A DNA stretch of 16,280 bases from Bacteroidales bacterium (GTDB lineage: Bacteria > Bacteroidota > Bacteroidia > Bacteroidales > JAAUTT01). Location: NCBI GenBank assembly GCA_012031335.1, contig JAAUTT010000015.1, positions 1-16,280 of the forward strand, written 5' to 3'. The notes beneath the pieces were generated by a model. That model did no database searches, was not told where the DNA came from, and worked only from the letters and a program-made list of their open reading frames with translations. Both the position numbers and the translations under genes were made by a program. This document shows positions 1 through 7,228 of this stretch, piece by piece (positions within the stretch are counted from its first letter, which is position 1; each line of letters opens with the position of its first letter).

Positions 1-45
1 CAAGAATTTTATAGTCAGGTTTTCTAACAAAGTTCACAAATAGTT

Positions 46-59
46 CCCGACAAGTCGGG
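46..59. repeat. Short interrupted palindrome CCCGACaaGTCGGG
   Basis: A 6-bp perfect inverted repeat (CCCGAC / GTCGGG) with a 2-base AA centre lies in the non-coding left edge. It is followed by AAAA. A 2-base loop is too tight for a normal hairpin unless the inner pair opens, so it may be a DNA site or one copy of a dispersed intergenic palindrome. Only one copy is seen in this window, and I cannot assign a role. Confidence 0.4.
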
Positions 60-123
60 GAAAATAGGTATGCCTGATCATTCGTGCATTTGTGGCAACT
101 TTTATTCATGAATAATATAGGAT

Positions 124-154
124 AAACACATTCCACTTCGGGGTGTGTTTTTTT
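124..154 (+). terminator. Intrinsic terminator of an upstream gene
   Basis: An 11-bp stem joins 124-134 (AAACACATTCC) to 140-150 (GGGGTGTGTTT), with two G-T wobble pairs, around the 5-base loop ACTTC. A run of seven T follows at 148-154. The outer bases GATAAA and TTTATC extend the symmetry, so it could work in both directions. It most likely ends a + strand gene whose coding part lies left of the window. Apart from this hairpin and the palindrome at 46-59, bases 1-216 hold no gene I can support. Confidence 0.75.
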
Positions 155-216
155 ATCGAAATGTGTCAGGTTTATCATTTTCCACGACAATAGAATAAAA
201 TAAAAATTTATTCGCC

Positions 217-723
217 ATGAAAACCGTATCAAAAGAAAACCTGTTTCAGTTAAAAGATTTGTTGCTGGTAATTGACAAAAACAATTACACCGAAAAACCT
301 GAGGTGTTGTCTGGGGCAAGCATTGGTCAACACATGCGCCATATCCTGGAGTTTTACCTTCTGCTGGTGTCAGGTTCATTTTCGGGTGCAATAAGTTATG
401 ACAAACGCGAGCGGGATATCCGTATTGAAGCTGACCCGGAATTCGCAATAAATACGATCGACCGGTTGTTAAGGGGAATAGATACGCTCGATGAAACCCT
501 TCAGGTTTATTTGGAGGCCGATTATAGTATTAGTGGTGCAACCCAAAATAATATTATCAGCTCTGTAGGCAGGGAATTGGCATACTGTATCGAACACAGC
601 ATCCACCACCAGGCCTTGATAAAAGCCGGATTAATAGCCATGGGCTTAAAGAGCTTAACCAACGAACACTTTGGTGTGGCTTATTCAACCATTCGATACA
701 GAAACAGCTCATGTGCACAGTAA
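217..723 (+). CDS. DinB-like four-helix metalloprotein
   Basis: This 168-residue cytoplasmic protein has the pattern of the DinB/YfiT-like superfamily. An early His sits in SIGQHMRHILEF (His39). A late His pair with HxxxH spacing sits in the helix EHSIHHQALI (His127 and His131). In this superfamily three His residues bind a divalent metal in a four-helix bundle, and many members are thiol-dependent S-transferases. The substrate of this one is unknown. Length is normal for the family, there is no signal peptide, and the ATG start gives the complete fold. The gene is the first of three tightly packed + strand genes. Its last 13 bases overlap the start of the NRDE gene, which suggests coupled translation. 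Nothing is truncated or frameshifted here. The family call is firm; a specific function is not inferred. Confidence 0.85.
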   Translation: MKTVSKENLFQLKDLLLVIDKNNYTEKPEVLSGASIGQHMRHILEFYLLLVSGSFSGAISYDKRERDIRIEADPEFAINTIDRLLRGIDTLDETLQVYLEADYSISGATQNNIISSVGRELAYCIEHSIHHQALIKAGLIAMGLKSLTNEHFGVAYSTIRYRNSSCAQ

Positions 724-1433
724 CCTACATACCGCCCACCAAAAAAAGAGGCTTTATTCTCACCTCGAACCGCGACGAAAAAGAATTCAGGCCGACCTCT
801 CCCCCTGAAATTTACAGGCATTTTGATATTCCGGTTGGGTTTCCAAGGGATGCCAAAGCCGGAGGTTCGTGGATTGCAGCCAATGAAAACGGACGACTGT
901 GTTGTTTGTTAAATGGAGCTTATATACCGCATACCAAAGAACCCGATTATACCAGGAGCCGGGGTAATGTATTGCTTCAACTGGCAACATCTCCTTTGAG
1001 TGTTGAATCATTTTTTATGAAAGACAGTTTAACAAACGTTGAACCTTTCACCATTGTTACCTTTGAACAAAAAAACGCTACCCCGGTCTTTACCGAATTT
1101 GTATGGGATGGAAAAGAAAAACATTTCAGGGAGCTTGATAAAGATGCGCCATATATCTGGTCGTCGGTAACGCTTTACAGCGAGGAGCACCGAAATATAC
1201 GGAATGAGTGGTTCAACCAGTTTTTTCAGAAGAGCAATAACGATATTTCGCCTGAGGATGTATTCGGGTTTCATTCGGGAACACATACCAACGATAACTC
1301 TATCAATGTGATAATGCAGCGGGATGGCGGACTGAAAACCGTTAGCATTACCCAGGTAATTCCAAAGGAGGGAAAGCTTTTAATGCGCTACACCGACTTA
1401 TTGAATAATTCAAATCACCAAATTGAAGTATGA
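711..1433 (+). CDS. NRDE (TANGO2-like) family protein
   Basis: This 240-residue protein carries the hallmarks of the NRDE/TANGO2 family. It begins Met-Cys-Thr, so removal of Met would expose Cys2 as a possible N-terminal nucleophile. The signature TSNRDE follows at residues 18-23, and the conserved GGSWIAANENG block comes at about 51-61. NTN-hydrolase-like chemistry has been proposed for the family because of the Cys at position 2, but the bacterial substrate is not established. There is no signal peptide or membrane segment, so it is probably cytoplasmic. The ATG start at 711 is fixed by the Met-Cys motif and lies inside the end of the DinB-like gene. The stop overlaps the next ATG by four bases (ATGA). 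The length is close to that of other family members and the gene is intact. Confidence 0.88.
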   Translation: MCTVTYIPPTKKRGFILTSNRDEKEFRPTSPPEIYRHFDIPVGFPRDAKAGGSWIAANENGRLCCLLNGAYIPHTKEPDYTRSRGNVLLQLATSPLSVESFFMKDSLTNVEPFTIVTFEQKNATPVFTEFVWDGKEKHFRELDKDAPYIWSSVTLYSEEHRNIRNEWFNQFFQKSNNDISPEDVFGFHSGTHTNDNSINVIMQRDGGLKTVSITQVIPKEGKLLMRYTDLLNNSNHQIEV

Positions 1434-2392
1434 ATGCACAATCAAAACATACAGGATTTGCCATTGCCCTTGCCTGGCCACAAACTTACTGCAAACAACC
1501 GGGTACCTGGTACGACCCGATAACCTTATTTTTAGGAGTCAACCGGAATAATTACTACAAAGTTGGCCATGCTGCATTGGTACTTATCGACAGTAATAGT
1601 CAGGAAGCTCATTATTTTGATTTTGGGCGGTATCATGCCCCATACAAACATGGCAGGGTACGCAGCGCCGAAACCGACCACGACCTTGAAGTAAAAACAA
1701 TTCCACGGTTATTGGCCAATGGAGAAACTATTGAAAATTATAACGACATCCTGCAGGAATTACAAACCAATCCTGCTTGTCATGGCGAAGGGGAATTACA
1801 CGCATCATACTGCCCCGTTAATTTCGAAAAAGCGTATGCAAAAGCCCGGGAAATGCAGGAAAACAGCCCAATTCCTTACGGCCCGTTCCGTTTACGTGGC
1901 AGCAATTGTTCTCGCTTTGTAAACACAGCCATTTTAGCCGGCAAACCCGATTTCAGGTACCGGTTCAACCTAAAATACCGGGTTCCGTTAACTCCCACAC
2001 CAATGAGCAATGTCAATGCCCTGGAGCATCAATATATGTTACCTAAACTGTTAAAAGGAGAGCCTTTTTGCCCCTTACGGAAACTGGATAAACAACTGCT
2101 TACGGCAACATTACCACAACCATTTAAACACCCTGCTATTCCCCAAAACGCACAATGGCTGAGCGGTGAGGGCGCAGGTTCGTGGTTTGTGTTCGAACTG
2201 GAGGGGACACTATTGAAGGTAACACGTTATTCGCCGCAAGGGGTAATTGAATGCACGGGTTTATATGAAAACCGCGATGCCGTTGAATTTTTAAAGACAT
2301 CACATTCATTCACCGTTGCATACCCAAGTAATTGCAAAACAGTATCGCTAATAGTGAACGGGGCTGAAATACAGTTTCGCAGGGCAGTTTAA
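1430..2392 (+). CDS. Probable permuted papain-fold (NlpC/P60-like) protein
   Basis: This 320-residue protein has no firmly recognised name. Two segments look like the active site of a circularly permuted NlpC/P60 or papain-like enzyme, in which His precedes Cys. One is a His at residue 47 in KVGHAALVLID, followed by HYFDFGRYHAP at 61-71. The other is Cys160 in GSNCSRFVNTAILAGKP. Known permuted families (YiiX-like, LRAT-like) are amidases, peptidases or acyltransferases. Assigning one of these to this protein is inference. The C-terminal third (about 235-320) looks like a small beta-rich domain. No signal peptide is visible. The start overlaps the stop of the NRDE gene in ATGA, so it is almost certainly translated with it. 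The ORF is intact. It could also be a non-catalytic member of the fold. Confidence 0.6.
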   Translation: MNAQSKHTGFAIALAWPQTYCKQPGTWYDPITLFLGVNRNNYYKVGHAALVLIDSNSQEAHYFDFGRYHAPYKHGRVRSAETDHDLEVKTIPRLLANGETIENYNDILQELQTNPACHGEGELHASYCPVNFEKAYAKAREMQENSPIPYGPFRLRGSNCSRFVNTAILAGKPDFRYRFNLKYRVPLTPTPMSNVNALEHQYMLPKLLKGEPFCPLRKLDKQLLTATLPQPFKHPAIPQNAQWLSGEGAGSWFVFELEGTLLKVTRYSPQGVIECTGLYENRDAVEFLKTSHSFTVAYPSNCKTVSLIVNGAEIQFRRAV

Positions 2393-2435
2393 GTGAATTC
2401 TTTAGTTTATTAGTTGTTTTCATTACGGAATAAGT

Positions 2436-2507
2436 GCAAAAAGCAGTGATAAAGGAAATAGCAAAAAACGAATCCTTTATCATAACCTAACTTTTGGAAC
2501 TTTTTGC
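2436..2507. repeat. Nested inverted repeats in an intergenic region
   Basis: The 190-base gap between the papain-like gene and the coiled-coil gene holds two nested inverted repeats. The inner one is a perfect 10-bp pair, TGATAAAGGA (2447-2456) and TCCTTTATCA (2473-2482), with a 16-base loop. The outer one is a perfect 8-bp pair, GCAAAAAG (2436-2443) and CTTTTTGC (2500-2507). The spacing between inner and outer arms is uneven: 3 bases on the left and 17 on the right. No clean T-run follows the inner stem, so it is not a textbook terminator, though it may still end the upstream operon. A structured leader or protein-binding site is also possible. Confidence 0.5.
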
Positions 2508-2533
2508 CGTTAAATGTGAAAATGATTCAGGTT

Positions 2534-2541
2534 TATTTTTG
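2534..2541 (+). promoter_or_regulatory. Possible -7 promoter element (TATTTTTG)
   Basis: TATTTTTG fits the Bacteroidetes -7 consensus TAnnTTTG and lies 41 bases before the ATG at 2583. The nearest TTTG upstream (2503-2506) is 27 bases away, longer than the usual spacing, so the match is only partial. Confidence 0.3.
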
Positions 2542-2582
2542 GCTCATTTAACGTATGTTCTGATCAACTAAACTTTTATCCC

Positions 2583-3514
2583 ATGAAGAAAATGCATAGT
2601 CCTTTTATGCTGCTGCTTACGATAGCCCTTGTTATTTTTACAGGTTTAACAGCCCAGGAAAAAATTGAAGTGAAAGATGTAAACCAGCCTACCTCACGTG
2701 GAACTCAACCGGGTTATTCCGTTTTTATTAAAGATGCTACCCTTGAGAATGTGACAAAAAAATGGGGACAGCTCATGAAAAATGAAAAGGCTGGCGATAT
2801 TTTTAAAAACAAAGAGGAGAAAGTTAAATATGAAATGAAGGCTGGCGAATACCTGGCCGAACGCACTATCGTGAAGGATATTTCCAATAAATATATCAAC
2901 ACCATTGCCATTATATCGAACACTGCCGGAGGGGTTCAGCTTACTGCTTTTTTCGAGCTCGATTCGGTATTTATTTCCAAACAAACTCTGGGTAAAACCT
3001 ATACCGATACACGCAATTTTGTCCGGAATTTTGGTGTGGCTTGCTATAAGGATGCTGTGAGTGCCGAATTAGCCCGGGAAGAGAAAAACTGAAGGAACTC
3101 CTGGAAAAACAGGAAAGCCTGCAGGAGAAAAAGCTGTCGCTCGAGAAAAATATTGTCAAATCCGAAACAAACATCAGTGAGCTGGAATCGCAGCTCCGTG
3201 CCAACCATGTTCAACAGGAACGTAACAGTCAAAATCTTAAGATGATAACCGATTCTCTTACAAGTCTTTCTATAAATTCGCCCAATTATGCCGTTTATAA
3301 TAATCGCCTAAAAGAAGAAAACAAAACCCAGAAGCGGCTCCTCACTGATAATGCTTCGTTTCATAAAAAAATCGAAAGCAACAAGTTGTCCATACAAAAC
3401 GATAAGGATGCCATAAAAAAGAATATCATCGATCAGGAATACCAGACAAAACAGATAGAATCGCAACAAACTACCGTAAATTCGGTCCGGACAAAGCTGA
3501 GCAATATCAAATAG
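2583..3514 (+). CDS. Secreted coiled-coil protein of unknown function (one frameshift)
   Basis: I do not recognise this family. The product starts with a clear signal peptide (MKKMHSPFMLLLTIALVIF, cleaved near LTAQ), so it is periplasmic or surface-exposed. A mixed alpha/beta region of about 130 residues follows. From about residue 160 to the end it is a long, highly charged coiled coil rich in Glu, Lys, Gln and Asn. The reading frame breaks at an A5 run (3084-3088). As written, translation stops at 3092 after 169 residues. With one more A, GAG-AAA-AAA-CTG reads straight into the coiled coil and ends at the TAA at 3514, giving about 310 residues. The second part, read from about 3083 in the other frame, has no start codon until 3242, which supports one gene. 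A programmed -1 shift is possible but unlikely, since G-AAA-AAC is not the standard slippery site. Confidence 0.65.
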
Positions 3515-3533
3515 GATATGCCCGATTGCTTGT

Positions 3534-3584
3534 AATTTGCTGATTCACTGGTATCAGTTGCTTTAATTATAACCGCAGCAAATT
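3534..3584. repeat. Inverted repeat AATTTGCTG / CAGCAAATT
   Basis: A perfect 9-bp inverted repeat (3534-3542 and 3576-3584) is separated by 33 bases and lies just after the coiled-coil gene. No T-run follows it. It may form a weak hairpin at the 3' end of that transcript or be a regulator site before the ClC promoter. The rest of the 202-base gap holds only that promoter. Confidence 0.35.
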
Positions 3585-3651
3585 GTTAAATGGTTTCTGT
3601 GTAGTTTGTTATTTTTATTACTATTTCATTTCGTATTAGTATTAACTTCAG

Positions 3652-3683
3652 TTTGTATAATCTTCATCTCTTGCTTACATTTG
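3652..3683 (+). promoter_or_regulatory. Bacteroidetes-type housekeeping promoter of the ClC gene
   Basis: TTTG at 3652-3655, exactly 20 bases, then TACATTTG at 3676-3683 match the Bacteroidetes primary-sigma consensus (TTTG, about 19-21 bases, TAnnTTTG). Transcription would begin near 3690, about 27 bases before the ATG at 3717. This is the best promoter match I found in the window, and it favours 3717 over the TTG at 3757 as the true ClC start. Confidence 0.65.
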
Positions 3684-3716
3684 TATTTCTGCTGGTTATA
3701 CAAATAAATCCTTATT

Positions 3717-5561
3717 ATGCTGGATTGGTTTATTACGAAATGGGTAAAATTCCGGGTTGTTTTTATATAAAGGGGCAAAGTTGGTAAACAAAGGCTATAA
3801 GTGGCTCATGGTCAGGTTATGGCAATTCCGAAACCGCAATCCACGGGGCTTTGTTTATATTCTTTGCTTGTTAACGGGACTCATTGGCGGAGTGAGTGCC
3901 GTATTTCTAAAAAATATTGTACATCTTACCGGAGAATTAGTGTTTTCGGCCTTCGACGAAGATATTCCCAATTTTGTTAATCTGGCTATACCCGGACTAG
4001 GTATCCTCCTCACCGTGCTTTTCATTAAATATGTTGTAAAAGAAAATATCAGTCATGGTATTACCAAAGTGCTCTATGCCATTTCGAGGAATAGCTCCAA
4101 AATTAAAATCCATAATACATATTCTTCAGTTGTTTCCAGTACGTTAACAGTTGGTTTCGGAGGATCGGTTGGTCTCGAGGCTCCCATGGTTTATACGGGT
4201 GCAGCTATCGGATCAAATATTGCCGGCGGTTTCCGTATGAATTACAAATACCGCACACTCCTCATCGGGTGTGGATGTGCTGCTGCCATAGCAGGTATCT
4301 TCAAAGCACCCATTGCTGCCACCATATTTGCGCTGGAGGTTCTGATGATCGATCTTAACATGTGGTCTATTATCCCGCTGCTGATATCGTCGGTTACCGG
4401 TGCCAGTATCTCCTACATGATGATGGGTGATACCGCTACACTTTCGTTTACACTCTATGAACCTTTTGTTAAAACCAAGATACCTTTTTATATCGCACTG
4501 GGTGTGCTTTGCGGATTACTTTCTCTATATTTCAGCAAAAGCCTGAGATTTTACGAAAAATTTTTCAGCAAGATCAATAACGATTATAAAAGAATTCTGA
4601 TAGGTGGTGTGGTTCTAGGAATCCTTATTTTCCTCTTTCCGCCTTTATTTGGCGAAGGGGTAACATCCCTGCATTATATTTTGGGTGGGGTTCCCGAAGA
4701 TGTTGCCAACAATAGCCTGTTTTATACTTTCAAAGACGATAAGTGGCTCTTTTTTGGCTTTTCTTGTGATGGTGCTACTCCTGAAGGTTGTTGCAGGCGC
4801 AGCTACAACTGGGGCAGGAGGTATTGGCGGGGTTTTTGGTCCTGCCTTGTTTATGGGTGGTATCACAGGTTTTATTTTTTCGCGCGCTATCAATAATACA
4901 GGTTGGACTTTTTTTATCCGAACGCAATTTCTCCCTGGTGGGAATGGCTGGCATAATGTCGGGTGTTATGCATGCCCCGCTGACTTCTGTCTTCCTGATT
5001 GCCGAAATTACCGGTGGTTATTCGTTGTTTGTTCCGCTTATAATTACCGCAACGGCATCGTATCTCACTAAGTCATATTTCGATCCCCATTCGGTATATA
5101 CCAATAAACTGGCCGAAGAGGGCTCACTTATCACTCACCACAAGGATAAGGCTTTGCTTCGCATGTTGCAGATTTCGCAGCTCGTGGAAAAGGATTTTGT
5201 TACCATTACTCCCGATGCTCCGCTCAAAGAGCTTATTCATCATATTTCCCGGTCGAAAAGAAATATTTTCCCGGTGGTGGATGCCGACCAGAAGTTTATG
5301 GGTGTTATTTTACTGGATGATATCCGCGATGTTATGTTTAAACCCGAAATGTACGATAAACTCGAGGCTAAAACATTTATGACCCCGGTGCCTTATACCC
5401 TGAGCCTCAAAGAAACTGCCGAATCGGTAATTAACAAATTCGAGATAACCGAAGCGTGGAGTCTGCCGGTGGTCGAAAATGGCAAGTTCGTAGGGATGCT
5501 CTCAAAATCCAAATTATTGACAGTTTACAGGGAAACACTTGTAAATATGTCGGATGAATAA
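3717..5561 (+). CDS. ClC-family chloride channel/antiporter with CBS pair (frameshifted)
   Basis: This is an inner-membrane ClC protein that conducts Cl- or exchanges it for protons. It has many hydrophobic helices and the filter motif GGSVGLEAP, whose Glu aligns with the gating Glu of GREGP in other ClCs. It also has TTGAGGIGGVFGPALFMGG and a late GMAGIMSGVMHAPLT helix. Two C-terminal CBS motifs follow (about 5190-5540). The frame breaks twice: one extra T in the T6 at 4750-4755, then one extra T in the T7 at 4909-4915. Removing each gives WLFLAFLVMVLLLKVV and TGWTFLSERNFSLVG, as the family expects. The ATG at 3717 needs a third such correction in the T5 at 3760-3764. Without it the start is the TTG at 3757, TTG 3781 or ATG 3808. 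Corrected length is about 600-613 residues, normal for ClC plus CBS. It has its own promoter and terminator. Confidence 0.88.
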
Positions 5562-5567
5562 TTTTTT

Positions 5568-5590
5568 AAAAGATTATGTCCAATCTTTTT
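5568..5590 (+). terminator. Intrinsic terminator after the ClC gene
   Basis: A perfect 8-bp stem, AAAAGATT (5568-5575) and AATCTTTT (5582-5589), has the loop ATGTCC and ends in a T-run. It starts six bases after the ClC stop codon and separates it from the YCII/sigma unit. Confidence 0.65.
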
Positions 5591-5636
5591 CCTTTCATGT
5601 GTCATTAGGATGAATTTAAATTTAAAATGTATACCG

Positions 5637-5990
5637 ATGGAAGAATTCATGTTAATTTTCAGACACCAGGAGGGCAGCAAGGTTGCCTCACCCGAACAAA
5701 TTCAGACCTGGATGAAACAAACCATGGAATGGATAGGTGGTATTGCTGCACAGAATAAATTTGTGGAAGGCAATGGTCTTTTTTTCGACGATGCCAGAGT
5801 GGTAAGGCATGGCGGTTTAGTAACAAACGGTCCATTTGGGGAAATTAAAGAAACCCTGGGAGGGTATATCGTTGTGAAGGCTGAATCGGCCGATGAAGCT
5901 GCTGAATTTGCAAAGGGAAGTCCTGTTTTACAGGGCGAAGGTAATACAGTAGAAGTGCGCAAGTTAGCCCGCCACGGCGACGGGAAGTAA
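5637..5990 (+). CDS. YCII-related / DGPF-domain protein
   Basis: This small cytoplasmic protein of about 117 residues begins MEEFMLIFRH, as DGPF-type YCII proteins usually do. It carries the signature block VTNGPFGEIKETLGGYIVV, in which the usual DGPF is NGPF, and then the SADEAAEFAKGSP helix. YCII-domain proteins have a dimeric alpha/beta ferredoxin-like fold. The biochemical role of the DGPF branch is not settled. An ATG at 5610 would add nine residues (MNLNLKCIP) that the family lacks, so I prefer 5637. Eleven bases after its stop, the sigma-factor gene begins. DGPF proteins are the characteristic neighbours of ECF42 sigma factors, which supports both calls and suggests one transcript. Confidence 0.85.
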   Translation: MEEFMLIFRHQEGSKVASPEQIQTWMKQTMEWIGGIAAQNKFVEGNGLFFDDARVVRHGGLVTNGPFGEIKETLGGYIVVKAESADEAAEFAKGSPVLQGEGNTVEVRKLARHGDGK

Positions 5991-6000
5991 AAATCTGCGC

Positions 6001-7228
6001 ATGGAAAATCGGGAGTTACTTCCACATTTGTTCCGGACAGAGTACAGCAAACTTACAGCTGTACTCTGTAAAATTTGGTGTTGATTTTATTGGAATTGCC
6101 GAAGACCTGGTAAGTGAAACTTTCGAAATGGCACTCCAGATATGGCCTTACCGGGGAATTCCCGATAATCCTGTAGGCTGGCTTTATACAGTAGCCGGCA
6201 ATAAAGCCAGGAATTTTATTCGAAAGACCGAGATATTCCGAAACCAGGTTACTAATAACATCAAACAATCAAATGAGTTAACGGTCTTACCAGATATCGA
6301 CCTTTCTTTTCAGAACATAACCGACAGTCAGCTAAAAATGCTTTTCGTCCTCTGTCATCCCTCCATTCCCCGGGAAGCCCAGATAGGATTATCCCTCCGT
6401 ATCCTGTGCGGTTTTGGTATCGACGAAATTGCCAATGCCTTTCTTACAAACCGCGAAACGATCAATAAACGACTTTATCGTGCAAAAGAAAAGCTCCGCG
6501 ATGAAAATATCCGGGTGGAATTACCTGCGGAAACGGAAATCGGCAAAAGACTTGATACGGTGCTTCATACCTTATATTTACTGTTTAACGAGGGATACTA
6601 TTCCGAAACACACCAATTGGTATTACGCGAGGATCTTTGCCTCGAAGCCATGCGATTGACAAAACTGCTGTTGGAAAACCAACTGACAAGTGTTCCAAAG
6701 GTGAAGGCCCTGCTTGCTCTGATGTGTTTTCATACCTCCAGATTTGCTGCCCGGAAAAATGAAACCGGAGAAATCGTTTTGTATTACGATCAGGATGAAA
6801 CATTATGGAACCGCGAAATGATAAACAGCGGTGTTATTTATCTTCATGAGGCTTCGAATGGAACGGAAATCTCAAAATACCATCTGGAAGCAGGAATTGC
6901 TTACTGGCTTACCAAAAAGGAAGATACAACTGAAAAATGGGAGAATATTCTGCAATTGTACAATCATCTGCTGATGATGGAATATTCACCAATAGCCGCT
7001 CTTAACAGAACATTTGCATATTCAAAAGTTTATGGTAAAAGCGCTGCCCTTAAGGAAGCCGAAATGCTGAAACTTGAACGAAATCCTTATTACTTTAGTT
7101 TACTGGGCGAATTATACACAGATGTTGACAGACTTAAAGCAATCGCCAACTTTGAGCAAGCACTTTCAAATGCAAAAACACCTGCCGATAAAGCCATTCA
7201 TTCTGAAAAGCTGAACAGTCTCAGTTAA
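6001..7228 (+). CDS. ECF42-type RNA polymerase sigma factor (SigJ-like, DUF6596 extension; one frameshift)
   Basis: This is an alternative sigma factor with a long C-terminal extension. Sigma region 2 (EDLVSETFEMALQIW, then GWLYTVAGNKARNFIRK) is followed by region 4 (GFGIDEIANAFLTNRETINK, then RLYRAKEKLR). After that comes a helical, TPR-like extension of about 230 residues with the hallmark LYLLFNEGYYS. In ECF42 sigmas this extension is needed for activity and takes the place of an anti-sigma partner. The natural ATG is at 6001 (MENRELLPHLFRTEYSKLTA). The frame breaks at the AAAATTT run (6070-6076). As written it stops at 6084, and the continuing frame has no ATG before 6128, which removes the start of region 2. 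Removing one base gives LCKFGVDF; adding two gives LCKIFGVDF, closer to the family pattern. Corrected length is about 409 residues. The target genes cannot be read from this window. Confidence 0.87.

Noticed and set aside
3084..3092. Programmed -1 ribosomal frameshift as the main explanation
   Set aside because: The site is not the standard heptamer, and about ten similar breaks in unrelated genes of the window point to indel errors.
6001..7228. The sigma factor as the regulator of the adjacent PUL
   Set aside because: PUL-linked ECF sigmas normally come with a transmembrane anti-sigma. This one is an ECF42 type with a DGPF partner, on the opposite strand and convergent with the PUL.
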